A DNA stretch of 64,000 nucleotides from Hyphomicrobiales bacterium. Its GTDB lineage: Bacteria > Pseudomonadota > Alphaproteobacteria > Rhizobiales > Rhizobiaceae. Below are positions 7,881 through 16,331 of the stretch, one piece after another. Both the position numbers and the translations under genes were made by a program. The notes under the pieces were generated by a model. The model saw nothing but the letters and a program-made list of their open reading frames with translations, was not told the origin of the DNA and did not search any database. Position 1 is the first letter of the stretch. The number at the start of each line of letters is the position of its first letter. The stretch spans positions 29,871 through 93,870 of the forward strand of contig UCJD01000060.1 in NCBI GenBank assembly GCA_900472605.1, in the 5' to 3' direction.

Positions 7881-7905
7881 TTGAAATCATTTCAAACGTT
7901 TGAAA
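7881..7905 (-). promoter_or_regulatory. Two overlapping operator dyads upstream of fda (LacI type)
   Basis: A perfect 16-base palindrome, TTTCAAACGTTTGAAA, at 7890-7905 overlaps a second perfect dyad, TTGAAAT-C-ATTTCAA, at 7881-7895. The central CG with flanking AAA/TTT is typical of LacI/GalR operators. LacI-type regulators (CceR/PckR) control central carbon genes in alphaproteobacteria, so this is a plausible site for such a regulator of fda. It lies 130-155 bases before the start codon. Confidence 0.55.
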
Positions 7906-7930
7906 GTTAAGCATTATGTTAGCGCCAACG

Positions 7931-7962
7931 AAAAGACCGCGAAAGCGCTGGCTCTCGCGGTC
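7931..7962 (-). terminator. pgk terminator
   Basis: Stem GACCGCGA / TCGCGGTC with a 12-base loop, followed on the minus strand by CTTTTCG. It lies 42 bases after the pgk stop. Confidence 0.85.
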
Positions 7963-8003
7963 TCAGATGAGCCGGTTCAAACAGGCGAACAGCCCGGTTC
8001 GAC

Positions 8004-9206
8004 TTACTTGGCCTTGGTGAGGGCCTCGACGCCCGGCAGGACCTTGCCTTCCATCCATTCCAGGAATGCGCCACCCGCGGTGGAGACGTAGGTGAAGTCA
8101 TCGGCGACGCCGGCATGGTTCAGCGCCGAGACGGTATCGCCGCCGCCGGCGACCGAGGTCAGCTTGCCGGCCTTGGTACGCTCGGCTGCATATTGCGCGG
8201 CGGCAACGGTTGCCTTGTCGAAAGGTTCGATCTCGAAGGCGCCGAGCGGGCCGTTCCAAACCAGCGTGTTGGCGCGCTCGATCCAGGCCTTGACCGATTC
8301 AATCGACTTCGGTCCGACGTCGAGCATCATGGCATCGTCGGGGATGGCATCGATGGCGACCACTTCGTTGGCAGCGCCAGCCTTGAACTCGCGGGCGACG
8401 ACGCCGTCCTCGGGCAGAACGATGGCGCAGCCTGCGGTCGCGGCTTCGATCATGATCTGGCGGGCGGTGTCTGCGAGGTCATGTTCGCACAGCGACTTGC
8501 CGACGCTGGTGCCGCGGGCGGCGATAAAGGTGTTGGCCATGCCGCCGCCGATGACGAGCGCGTCGACCTTCTTCACGAGGTTCATGAGGAGGTCGATCTT
8601 GGTGGAGACCTTGGCGCCGCCGACGATGGCAACGACGGGACGGACCGGCTGGCCGAGGCCCTTTTCCAGCGCTTCAAGCTCGGCCTGCATGGTGCGGCCG
8701 GCGTAAGCGGGAAGGTGACGGGCGAGGCCTTCCGTCGAGGCGTGGGCGCGGTGGGCGGCGGAGAAGGCGTCGTTGACGTAGATGTCGCCGTTGGCGACCA
8801 GCGCCTTGACGAAATCGGGATCGTTCTTTTCCTCGCCCTTGTGGAAGCGGGTGTTTTCGAGAAGCAGGATGTCGCCATCCTTCATGGCGGCTACGGCGCC
8901 GGCGGCGGCTTCGCCGATGACGTCGGTCGCCGTCTGCACGGGATGGCCGAGAACGGCTTCAACGGAGGGGGCGATCAGGGTGAGCGACAGGTCCGGCGAG
9001 GGGCCATCCTTGGGGCGGCCGAAGTGGGCGAGAAGGATGACCTTGGCGCCCTTCTTGGAGAGTTCCTTGATCGTCGGGGCGACGCGCTCGATGCGGGTCA
9101 CGTCCGTGACCTTGCCGTCCTTTACCGGGACGTTGAGGTCGACGCGGACGAGAACGCGCTTTCCGGCAATGTCGTTAAGGTCGTCGAGGGTCTTGAAGGA
9201 AGGCAT
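8004..9206 (-). CDS. pgk: Phosphoglycerate kinase
   Basis: This 400-residue protein transfers phosphate between 1,3-bisphosphoglycerate and ADP in glycolysis and gluconeogenesis. Visible marks are RVLVRVDLNVPVKDG near residue 18, LLAHFGRP near 57, the ENTRF strand near 113, GGAKVSTKI near 202, and the C-terminal nucleotide loop VAGGGDTVSAL near 355. The length is normal for bacterial PGK. The next upstream gene is the antiporter, 72 bases away, so pgk may have its own promoter or read through from it. It is part of a minus-strand block of carbon metabolism genes (fda, pgk, gap, tkt). Confidence 0.97.
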   Translation of the reverse strand: MPSFKTLDDLNDIAGKRVLVRVDLNVPVKDGKVTDVTRIERVAPTIKELSKKGAKVILLAHFGRPKDGPSPDLSLTLIAPSVEAVLGHPVQTATDVIGEAAAGAVAAMKDGDILLLENTRFHKGEEKNDPDFVKALVANGDIYVNDAFSAAHRAHASTEGLARHLPAYAGRTMQAELEALEKGLGQPVRPVVAIVGGAKVSTKIDLLMNLVKKVDALVIGGGMANTFIAARGTSVGKSLCEHDLADTARQIMIEAATAGCAIVLPEDGVVAREFKAGAANEVVAIDAIPDDAMMLDVGPKSIESVKAWIERANTLVWNGPLGAFEIEPFDKATVAAAQYAAERTKAGKLTSVAGGGDTVSALNHAGVADDFTYVSTAGGAFLEWMEGKVLPGVEALTKAK

Positions 9207-9278
9207 GGAAAAATCCGTTCGTTTAGCGCCTGAAAAGATGCGGGGACCATAGCAAGGATCATCGTTGACGCAAGGCGT

Positions 9279-11135
9279 TCAGCGCGGGTTTTCGTCAGCT
9301 TTTCCCGCAGCGGCTGCCGCTGCCGCTTCCTTGCTCTTGCGGCCCTTGAATCTGTCGTGCACGCGGTCGATGATATCGCGGAGATTGATGAAGATGGGCA
9401 GCGTTACCGCCGGCTCGACGGCTTCCAGCGACATGCCGATCGAACTGATGTGGTCGTGGTCGTCGAGGTCGCGGACGATCAAAATAATCGATCCCAGGCG
9501 GACGCGATCGGCATATTCGGCTTTCCCGCCGAGGCGCTGCTTCATCAGCTCGGCGATCGTCAGGCCCTTTTCATTTTCGTTCAGGAGGCCGGGGCCGTAG
9601 GCGGCGTCGAGATCTGTCGCCGGGCGGCTCGGGGAAAGCGCGAAGGCGCCGAAGAAATCGGTGTCGTCCTCCTCCACCGGCACGCGGCTGGCGAAGAGCT
9701 TGTCGAGCAGGCGCGAATAGGAGGGAACGATGAAGAGGTAGACCAGATCGTTCTCACGCAGACGGCCGGCATATTGGTAGCGCATCGACTTGCCGTCGCG
9801 AATGACCAGTGATGGCGTGGCCCAGCGCGGGATGCGCTCTCCGCGCAGCACCGGGCTGTCCTTGACGACGCGGTAAGACAGCAGTTCATGGTTGGCCGCG
9901 CCCGGCAGATCGACCTCCACCTTGTCGACGGCGCCGATGCGCGGTGGGATGATCAGGCCGAGCTTCTTGGCGACCGGCTTGATGGTCCAGCCCTGCACCA
10001 GCAGCGAGACGAGCACGATGATGAAGGCGGTGTTGAAATAGACCTGGCCGTTCTCCAGCCCGCCGAGGATCGGCATGATTGCGAGCAGGATGGATACCGC
10101 GCCGCGCAGGCCGACCCAGGCGACGAAGCCGATCTCCTGCTGCGTGTAATCATAGGGCAGCAGCGACAGCCAGATCGCCAGCGGCCGGGCGATGAAGATC
10201 AGGAAGAGCGCGAGCAGCACGGCAGGGATGGCGATCGCGCCGAACTGCGACGGCGTCGCGAGAAGGCCAAGCACCAGGAACATGATGATCTGCGCCAGCC
10301 AGGTCATGCCATCCTGGAAGCGCTTGATCGAGGCATAGCCGGGCAGCTTGCGGTTTCCGGCATAGATGCCGGCAACGTAGACCGCGAGGAAGCCGCTGCC
10401 GCCGACGGCGCCTGTGAACGAGAACACCAGAAGAGCCAGCGCCAGAACGAAGATCGGGGTGAGGCCACGGTCCGTCTCGAGCCTGCCGACGATCAGCACG
10501 ATCATCATGCCGCCGAGCAGGCCCAGGATGACGCCGAGGCCCATCTGCTGCACGAACATGGCGAGCATGCCGATGTTGATGCCGTGGTAGCGCTCGCCCG
10601 ATGCCAGAACCTCGACAAGCGCGATGGTCAGGAAGATCGCCATCGGGTCGTTGGTGCCGGATTCGACCTCGAGCGTCGAGCGCACCTTGTCGCGGATGTT
10701 GATGCCGCCGATGCGCAGCAGGAAGAACACGGCGGCGGCGTCGGTGGAGGCGACGATCGAGCCGAGCAGCATGCCCTCGAGCCAAGTGAAGTTGAGGAGC
10801 CACATGGCGGCGACAGCGAAAAGGGCGGCCGTCATCAGCACGCCGACGGAGGCGAGCGTTATCGAGGGGACGGCGGCGAGCTTGAAGGCCTGCACCGGCG
10901 TGCCGAAGCCGGAATCGAACAGGATGATGGCGAGCGCGATCGAGCCGAGGATGTAGGCGAGGTAATTGTTGGTGAATTCGATGCCGAGGCCGTCGCTGCC
11001 TGCGAGCAGGCCGATGCCGAGGAAGAGAAGCAGCAGGGGAGCGCCGAAGCGAAAGGCGAGCAGGCTGGAGAAGGCCGCAAGAAGCACGAGCGCCGTCGAT
11101 ACCAGTACGACGATGTAGAATGCTTCCATGCTCAA
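9279..11135 (-). CDS. Potassium/proton antiporter (NhaP2/CvrA type)
   Basis: This 618-residue protein has an N-terminal sodium/proton-exchanger domain with about 12-13 helices (residues 1-390), including the conserved LFDSGFGTP and SGTNDPMAIFLT motifs whose acidic residues bind the ion. It continues with a RCK_C-like regulatory domain (about 410-490, LSYRVVKDSPVLRGERIP) and a C-terminal CorC/HlyC-like domain (about 510-595). This layout matches K+/H+ antiporters of the CPA1 NhaP2 group that expel potassium under high-K+ or alkaline stress. The last residues are an Ala/Lys-rich tail. A possible structured RNA lies divergently upstream. Confidence 0.9.
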   Translation of the reverse strand: MSMEAFYIVVLVSTALVLLAAFSSLLAFRFGAPLLLLFLGIGLLAGSDGLGIEFTNNYLAYILGSIALAIILFDSGFGTPVQAFKLAAVPSITLASVGVLMTAALFAVAAMWLLNFTWLEGMLLGSIVASTDAAAVFFLLRIGGINIRDKVRSTLEVESGTNDPMAIFLTIALVEVLASGERYHGINIGMLAMFVQQMGLGVILGLLGGMMIVLIVGRLETDRGLTPIFVLALALLVFSFTGAVGGSGFLAVYVAGIYAGNRKLPGYASIKRFQDGMTWLAQIIMFLVLGLLATPSQFGAIAIPAVLLALFLIFIARPLAIWLSLLPYDYTQQEIGFVAWVGLRGAVSILLAIMPILGGLENGQVYFNTAFIIVLVSLLVQGWTIKPVAKKLGLIIPPRIGAVDKVEVDLPGAANHELLSYRVVKDSPVLRGERIPRWATPSLVIRDGKSMRYQYAGRLRENDLVYLFIVPSYSRLLDKLFASRVPVEEDDTDFFGAFALSPSRPATDLDAAYGPGLLNENEKGLTIAELMKQRLGGKAEYADRVRLGSIILIVRDLDDHDHISSIGMSLEAVEPAVTLPIFINLRDIIDRVHDRFKGRKSKEAAAAAAAGKADENPR

Positions 11136-11230
11136 ACCCCTTTATTCAAAATCATTGGCCGCAATGTCGCCCCCCGTCGAATGCGGCTGTCTTAACGATG
11201 GTCTCGGTTCTCCTGTTCCGGTTCGATGCC

Positions 11231-11416
11231 TGCCAGTAAATGGCAAAATCCGAACGAAGGGTAGACCTAAAGGGCTACCCTTGCGCTTTGCTGCATCATG
11301 CTGCTGAGTGGTCCGCCTGACGGCAAATCAAATGAACGGCTGGAGAATGATCCTAAGTAAAGTGTAGGATCAAATCAGGCGAGAGCAGGGCAGAAATCGC
11401 TGCCCTGTCCTTTTCT
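11231..11416 (+). ncRNA. Candidate multi-hairpin small RNA
   Basis: The 312-base gap upstream of the antiporter has no ORF but shows four consecutive hairpins on the plus strand: TGCCA/TGGCA (11231-11245), AAGGGTAG/CTACCCTT (11257-11282), ATCCTA/TAGGAT (11350-11370) and CAGGGCAG/CTGCCCTG followed by TCCTTTTCTT (11386-11416). The next plus-strand gene is over 4 kb away, so a cis leader is excluded. I did not find a clear promoter. This is a prediction from structure only. Confidence 0.4.
11386..11416 (+). terminator. Factor-independent terminator, plus strand
   Basis: An 8-bp perfect stem (CAGGGCAG / CTGCCCTG), 6-base loop, then TCCTTTTCTT. No upstream plus-strand protein gene exists to be terminated, which argues for a small RNA. 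Confidence 0.6.
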
Positions 11417-11447
11417 TGGACAATCGTCCTCTATATTTGCGGCGGCC

Positions 11448-11762
11448 TTATGCCTCGTCGTCGCTGTCGTCTTCATCCGCGTCCGAAATCGGGATGAGGA
11501 AGACGACGAACTCGTCGTCGATGGTGCGGGATGGGTCGTCGTCGAACTCGTAGGCATGCTCGACTTCGCTCGCCTCGTCCGGGGTTGCCTTGCGCAGTGT
11601 GAGCGGTGTCTTGCCATCCCATACCGGCTTGCCTTCCGTCTCAAGCACCGTCAGATCCTCGCGGAAATCTTCCGCCTCGATGAAGTGCCTGGCGTCCTCG
11701 GCATTATCCGAACGGAAGCTCGCGATGGCTTTGCCTGCTATCTCGATGGTGAAGTAGTCCAT
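11448..11762 (-). CDS. Hypothetical acidic protein, 104 residues
   Basis: I do not recognise a named family. The protein begins MDYFTIEIAGKAIASFRSDN, carries an alpha-beta-looking region with EDARHFIEAEDFREDL and ends in an extremely acidic tail (SDADEDDSDDEA). No signal peptide or membrane helix is seen, so it should be cytosolic. The ATG at 11762 is preceded by AAGAGAAATC; longer frames upstream lack a ribosome site. The acidic tail might bind basic partners or metal ions, which is speculation. It stands alone between the RNA candidate and a small secreted or membrane peptide gene. Confidence 0.7.
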   Translation of the reverse strand: MDYFTIEIAGKAIASFRSDNAEDARHFIEAEDFREDLTVLETEGKPVWDGKTPLTLRKATPDEASEVEHAYEFDDDPSRTIDDEFVVFLIPISDADEDDSDDEA

Positions 11763-11844
11763 TGATTTCTCTTTCGCTTCTCGATTGCCTGACACTACGG
11801 TGTCCATTGGTGCCGCGCCAGCCTTATCGCTGCCTTGCGTTCAA

Positions 11845-11985
11845 TTATCGCGGTCCCATCAATCGCGAGGAGGATGCGAGCAGCGGCTGGCCCTTGGCGA
11901 CCTGCTTGGAGCCGCCGCCGACGACCGTGAGACTGAGTACCCCGGCGATCATGACGAGTAGGATCGCCAACATCAGGATTTTCAT
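11845..11985 (-). CDS. Small single-helix membrane or secreted peptide, 46 residues
   Basis: The ATG is at 11985 and TAA at 11845. The product starts MKILMLAILLVMIAGVLSLT followed by VVGGGSKQVAKGQPLL and ends RLMGPR. The N-terminal 20 residues form one strongly hydrophobic helix, either a membrane anchor or an uncleaved signal. No family is recognised. A GGCGGACC sequence precedes the ATG. It sits 82 bases upstream of the 104-residue acidic gene on the same strand. Small size and lack of a recognised family keep confidence moderate. Confidence 0.5.
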   Translation of the reverse strand: MKILMLAILLVMIAGVLSLTVVGGGSKQVAKGQPLLASSSRLMGPR

Positions 11986-12106
11986 GGGTGGTCCGCCTGT
12001 TGCAGGTCTGATGTCTTGGTTCGCGACCGCGTTGCAGCTTGTGGCCGAATTTACCGCATCCTGATGGACGACGGCAAGCATGTTCGGTGGCCGGCGCGCC
12101 TCGACA

Positions 12107-12139
12107 AACGAAAAGCGGCCCGGTTTCCCGAGCCGCTTT
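12107..12139 (-). terminator. gap terminator
   Basis: Stem AAAGCGGC / GCCGCTTT with a 12-base loop and a T-rich flank (TTTTCGTTTG) on the minus strand, 21 bases after the gap stop. Confidence 0.85.
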
Positions 12140-12160
12140 CCAAAATCGATATCGCCGACC

Positions 12161-13171
12161 TTAGATGGTCTTGGCGAAGGCGACTGCCGTGTCGGACATG
12201 CGGCTGGAGAAGCCCCACTCGTTGTCGTACCAGGACAGAACGCGCACGAAGTTGCCTTCCATGACTTTGGTCTGGTCGGAAGCAAAGATCGAGGAGTGGC
12301 TGTCGTGGTTGAAGTCGCGCGAAACCAGCGGCTCGTCGGTGTAGCCGAGAATGCCCTTCAGCTTGCCGTTGGACGCAGCCTTGATGGCTTCGTTGATTTC
12401 GGCAACCGAGGTGGCCTTCTTGGCAACGAACTTGAAGTCGACGACCGAGACGTTCGGGGTCGGAACGCGGATCGAGGTGCCGTCGAGCTTGCCCTTCAGG
12501 TGCGGCATGACGAGGCCTACAGCCTTTGCAGCGCCGGTCGAGGTCGGGATCATGGACAGAGCTGCAGCGCGGGCGCGGTACAGGTCCTTGTGCATGGTGT
12601 CGAGCGTCGGCTGGTCACCGGTGTAGGAGTGGATCGTGGTCATGAAGCCATGATCGATGCCGACGAGGTCGTCGAGAACCTTGACGACCGGAACCAGGCA
12701 GTTGGTCGTGCACGACGCGTTGGAGATGACCAGGTGGTCCTTGGTCAGCTGATCGTGGTTGACGCCGAAGACGACGGTCAGGTCGGCACCGTCGGCAGGC
12801 GCCGAAACGATGACGCGCTTGGCGCCGGCCGTCAGGTGGGCGGCAGCCTTGTCGCGCGAGGTGAAGATGCCGGTGCATTCCATCGCGATGTCGATGCCGA
12901 GTTCGCCGTGCGGCAGCTGTGCCGGGTCGCGAACGGCGGTAACCTTGATCGGCTTGCCGCCGCCAACGGTGATCGTGTCGCCTTCGACCTTCACTTCGGC
13001 CGGGAACTTGCCATGGATGGAGTCGTAGCGCAGCAGGTGCGCGTTGGTCTCGACCGGGCCGAGGTCGTTGATGGCAACGACTTCGATGTCCGTGCGGCCG
13101 GATTCAACGATGGCGCGGAGAACATTGCGGCCGATACGACCGAAGCCGTTGATGGCAACCTTTACAGTCAT
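12161..13171 (-). CDS. gap: Glyceraldehyde-3-phosphate dehydrogenase, type I
   Basis: This 336-residue enzyme oxidises glyceraldehyde 3-phosphate with NAD(P)+ and phosphate to 1,3-bisphosphoglycerate. The Rossmann motif INGFGRIGRN is at residues 7-16, the active-site SNASCTTNC has Cys154, and the partner His181 lies in MTTIHSYTG. The C-terminal YDNEWGFSSRM is also normal. The start is the ATG at 13171 with GGGAGAGACAC before it. The gene follows tkt by 72 bases, separated by a hairpin, so partial read-through from tkt is likely. It probably works in both glycolytic (Entner-Doudoroff) and gluconeogenic directions. Confidence 0.97.
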   Translation of the reverse strand: MTVKVAINGFGRIGRNVLRAIVESGRTDIEVVAINDLGPVETNAHLLRYDSIHGKFPAEVKVEGDTITVGGGKPIKVTAVRDPAQLPHGELGIDIAMECTGIFTSRDKAAAHLTAGAKRVIVSAPADGADLTVVFGVNHDQLTKDHLVISNASCTTNCLVPVVKVLDDLVGIDHGFMTTIHSYTGDQPTLDTMHKDLYRARAAALSMIPTSTGAAKAVGLVMPHLKGKLDGTSIRVPTPNVSVVDFKFVAKKATSVAEINEAIKAASNGKLKGILGYTDEPLVSRDFNHDSHSSIFASDQTKVMEGNFVRVLSWYDNEWGFSSRMSDTAVAFAKTI

Positions 13172-13206
13172 GTGTGTCTCTCCCGAGAGTAGGGCTTGGT
13201 TTATAA

Positions 13207-13234
13207 GCAAAGAGGAGCGCCCTGAGGCGCTCCT
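13207..13234 (-). terminator. Hairpin terminator between tkt and gap
   Basis: Stem AGGAGCGCC / GGCGCTCCT, 4-base loop, followed on the minus strand by CTTTGCTT. The weak T run suggests an attenuator rather than a full stop. Confidence 0.65.
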
Positions 13235-13243
13235 TGTATCAGA

Positions 13244-15217
13244 TCAAAGCTTGGCTTCAACTGCGGCGACGACGGCTTCCGTCGTGATGCCGAATTTCTT
13301 GAAGACGTCCTTGGCAGGACCCGAAGCGCCGAAGCCCTTCATGCCCACGAAAGTACCTTCCGGTCCGATGAACGCATCCCAGCCTTCGCGAACGGCGGCT
13401 TCGACGGCGATCTTGATCGGCGACTTGCCGAGGATCTCGGCGCGGTAGGCATCCGGCTGCTCGAAGAACAGTTCGGTCGAGGGGACCGAGACGACGCGGA
13501 CGGTAACGCCCTTTTCTTCAAGCGTCTTGCGGGCGGCAACGGCGAGTTCGACTTCGGAGCCCGAAGCGAAGATCGTCACCTTGGCGTCGGCATTGCCTGC
13601 CAGCGTGTAGGCGCCGAGTTCGCACAGGTTCTTCTCGCTGTACTCGGTGCGTACCGTGGTGAGGTTCTGGCGGGTCAGCGCCAGGCCCGACGGACGGTCC
13701 TTGGTGTTCAGCGCGATCTGCCAGCACTCGGCGGTTTCGACGGCGTCGGCCGGGCGGAACATCATCAGGTTCGGGATGGCGCGCAGCGAGGCCATCTGCT
13801 CGACCGGCTGGTGGGTCGGGCCGTCTTCGCCGACGCCGATCGAATCATGCGTCAGAACGTGGACGACGCGGATGCCCATCAGCGATGCCAGGCGGATCGG
13901 AGGACGGCAATAATCCGAGAAGATCATGAAGCCGCCGCCGTAGGGGATCAGGCCGCCGTGCAGCGCGATACCGTTCATGGCCGATGCCATGCCGTGCTCG
14001 CGGATGCCCCAGTGCATGTAACGGCCGGCGAAGTCCGTCGGCGTGATCGAATGCATCTGGCTGGTCTTGGTGTTGTTCGACGGCGTCAGGTCGGCGGAGC
14101 CGCCGATCGTCTCGGGCAGGAAGCCGTTGATGACTTCAAGCGCGTCTTCCGACGCCTTGCGGGTTGCGACCGTCGGCTTGGTTTCGGCGAGCTTCTTCTT
14201 GTAGTCGAGAATAGCGGCGTCGAAGCCAGCAGGCAGGTCGCCAGCGAAACGGCGCGAGAATTCGGACTTGGTCGCTGCCTTTTCGAGGCGGCCTTCCCAT
14301 GCCTTGACGGCTTCAGTCGAACGGGTGCCGGCGGCGCGCCAATCGGAGAGAACGTCGTTGGGGATGACGAAGGGTTCGTATTCCCAGTTCAGCGCCTTGC
14401 GGGTGGCTGCGATTTCCTCGGCGCCGAGCGGCGAACCGTGAACCTTGTGGCTGCCCTGCTTGTTCGGAGCGCCGAAGCCGATCACCGTCTTGCAGGCGAT
14501 GAAGGTCGGCTTGTCGGACTTGTGGGCTTCCTCGATGGCAGCAGCAATCGCAGCCTGGTCGTGGCCATCGACTTCGATCGTGTGCCAGTGAACAGCCTTG
14601 AAGCGCATGATCTGGTCGGTCGAGTCCGACAGCGATACGGCGCCGTCGATGGTGATCGAGTTGTTGTCCCAGAAGAGGATGAGCTTGTTCAGCTTCAGGT
14701 GGCCGGCGAGCGCGATGGCTTCGTGGCTGATGCCTTCCATCAGGCAGCCGTCGCCGTTGATCACATAGGTATAGTGATCCTGCAGGTCGGCGCCGAATTC
14801 CTCGCGCAGCTTGCGTTCGGCGATCGCCATGCCAACGGCATTGGCAATGCCCTGGCCGAGCGGGCCGGTGGTGGTTTCGATGCCCGTCGCGTGGCCGTAT
14901 TCCGGATGGCCGGCGGTCTTGGAGCCGAGCTGGCGGAACTGCGCGAGGTCATCGATCGTCATGTCCGGGTAGCCGGTCAGATAGAGCAGCGAGTAGAGCA
15001 GCATCGAGCCATGGCCGGCAGACAGCACGAAGCGGTCGCGATCCGGCCAATGCGGCTTGGTCGGGTCAAACTTCAGATATTTGGAGAACAGGACGGTGGC
15101 GACGTCGGCCATGCCCATCGGCATGCCCGGATGGCCGGAATTCGCCTTCTCGACTGCATCCATTGCGAGGAAACGGATCGCATTTGCCATCCGGTCGTGT
15201 TGTTCAGGAGAAATCAT
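13244..15217 (-). CDS. tkt: Transketolase
   Basis: This 657-residue thiamine-diphosphate enzyme transfers two-carbon ketol units between sugar phosphates in the pentose phosphate pathway. The N-terminal domain has ANSGHPGMPMG near residue 25, GPLGQG near 118 and the cofactor motif GDGCLMEG at 155-162. The middle domain carries the catalytic glutamate region (WGIREHGM) and the HDSIGVGEDGPTHQPVEQ signature. The ATG at 15217 gives the normal length; the longer frame upstream is not needed. It is followed closely by gap. Confidence 0.97.
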   Translation of the reverse strand: MISPEQHDRMANAIRFLAMDAVEKANSGHPGMPMGMADVATVLFSKYLKFDPTKPHWPDRDRFVLSAGHGSMLLYSLLYLTGYPDMTIDDLAQFRQLGSKTAGHPEYGHATGIETTTGPLGQGIANAVGMAIAERKLREEFGADLQDHYTYVINGDGCLMEGISHEAIALAGHLKLNKLILFWDNNSITIDGAVSLSDSTDQIMRFKAVHWHTIEVDGHDQAAIAAAIEEAHKSDKPTFIACKTVIGFGAPNKQGSHKVHGSPLGAEEIAATRKALNWEYEPFVIPNDVLSDWRAAGTRSTEAVKAWEGRLEKAATKSEFSRRFAGDLPAGFDAAILDYKKKLAETKPTVATRKASEDALEVINGFLPETIGGSADLTPSNNTKTSQMHSITPTDFAGRYMHWGIREHGMASAMNGIALHGGLIPYGGGFMIFSDYCRPPIRLASLMGIRVVHVLTHDSIGVGEDGPTHQPVEQMASLRAIPNLMMFRPADAVETAECWQIALNTKDRPSGLALTRQNLTTVRTEYSEKNLCELGAYTLAGNADAKVTIFASGSEVELAVAARKTLEEKGVTVRVVSVPSTELFFEQPDAYRAEILGKSPIKIAVEAAVREGWDAFIGPEGTFVGMKGFGASGPAKDVFKKFGITTEAVVAAVEAKL

Positions 15218-15577
15218 CGCTATTCCGCTTGTTCCGGGGTGTCGGGGGATGGCCTCAAGCCTGCGGAGACCATCAATGAGAGCGGGTGCACAAATAGCAG
15301 TTGGAGCAGGCAAGTCAATAAATCGAACCCCTAATAGGCGGTCCAGAATGACGATTTTTGACATTTGACCAATGATTTTAACAAAAGTTGACAGGCGTGT
15401 GACAAAGCTGCTGACGGGGCCGCTAACGGACCTGCCGATTTCACTCATCCACAATTAGCTCGCCCGTCGCCCTCAGGCCTTTATTGACGGGCAGTTGGCG
15501 AGCTGCATATCCTTTTGAAAACATCGCGTCGGGCCTCAATACCGATTCGCGGGTCTTGCGCGGGGAACCGGAAAGAC
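15218..15577. other. Divergent intergenic region tkt / DUF4164 gene
   Basis: This stretch of 360 bases has no gene. It must hold the tkt promoter (an AT-rich part near 15340-15400) and that of the DUF4164-zapA operon. A long imperfect hairpin lies at 15457-15504, with arms AGCTCGCC / GGCGAGCT and an inner CGTC / GACG. It has no T run and may be a leader structure or a protein site. Confidence 0.5.
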
Positions 15578-15853
15578 ATGACATCCACAGGCAACAGCAT
15601 CGACGCGGCGCTCGCGGAGCTCAGGCAGGCGATTTCGGGTCTCGATAACGCCGTTGACGCCAGGCTCGACCGCCAGCGCGAGACCGGCGAGATCGAAGGC
15701 GAAGTTCGCCGCGTGCATGCCGATCGCTCCAAGCTGGCGCAGGAGCTCGACCAGGCGGAGTTCCGCGCCAACCGGCTTGAAGAGGTCAATCGCGAAGTGT
15801 CCCGTCGTCTTGTAACGGCGATGGAGACCATCCGCGCGGTCCTCGACCGCTAA
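15578..15853 (+). CDS. DUF4164 family coiled-coil protein
   Basis: This 91-residue protein is nearly all helix with heptad-like charged residues (LAELRQAISGLDNAVDARLDRQRE, then ADRSKLAQELDQAEFRANRLEEVNREVSRRL split by short breaks). DUF4164 proteins sit directly upstream of zapA in many alphaproteobacteria, in the place of ZapB in other bacteria, and a division-associated role is therefore inferred, not shown. The start is the ATG at 15578 with GGAAAGAC before it. The stop is 15 bases from the zapA start, so the two are clearly co-transcribed. Confidence 0.8.
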   Translation: MTSTGNSIDAALAELRQAISGLDNAVDARLDRQRETGEIEGEVRRVHADRSKLAQELDQAEFRANRLEEVNREVSRRLVTAMETIRAVLDR

Positions 15854-15868
15854 TAAAGGGCTTAGGAT

Positions 15869-16246
15869 ATGGCGCAGGTAACGGTAACGATCGACGGTAA
15901 GGCCTATCGCATGGCCTGCGAAGAGGGGCAGGAAGATCACCTGACCGATCTCGCCACCCGCTTCGACCGCTATGTTGGCCATCTCAAGGATCAGTTCGGT
16001 GAAATCGGCGATCTCCGCATCACCGTCATGGCCGGCATTATGATCATGGACGAGATCTCGGAGCTGACGCGGCGCGTCGCCAACCTGGAAGGCGAGCTCG
16101 ACAGCCTGCGCAGCAATCGCGACACGGTGCTGGCCGCGACCAGCCGCACCGAGGAGAGCATTGCGGCCGCCATCGTCGAGGTCAGCAGCCAGCTGCGGGG
16201 GATCACCGACAAGCTGAACGGCCGGGCGCCGGCTGCGCTGAACTAG
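15869..16246 (+). CDS. zapA: Cell division protein ZapA
   Basis: This 125-residue protein binds FtsZ and stabilises and cross-links protofilaments at the Z ring. The N-terminal globular part shows VTVTIDGKAYRMACEEGQEDHL, typical of ZapA; the C-terminal half is a long coiled coil (ELTRRVANLEGELDSLRS). Length is slightly above E. coli ZapA (109). It is followed by a probable 6S RNA, the classical zapA-ssrS order. The 5-formyltetrahydrofolate cyclo-ligase gene that often completes this group is at 43.1-43.7 kb instead. Confidence 0.92.
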   Translation: MAQVTVTIDGKAYRMACEEGQEDHLTDLATRFDRYVGHLKDQFGEIGDLRITVMAGIMIMDEISELTRRVANLEGELDSLRSNRDTVLAATSRTEESIAAAIVEVSSQLRGITDKLNGRAPAALN

Positions 16247-16331
16247 ATCCGCTGGGCTAATACGCTTGAATTAAATCCGGGACGCTTGCTTCACCCTCTG
16301 GCGCAGGTCATGGATCGGTCTTATATAGCAA

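Noticed and set aside
8115..9233. Plus-strand frame of 372 codons opposite pgk
   Set aside because: Gly/Asp-rich antisense shadow of pgk; no start signal and no family match.
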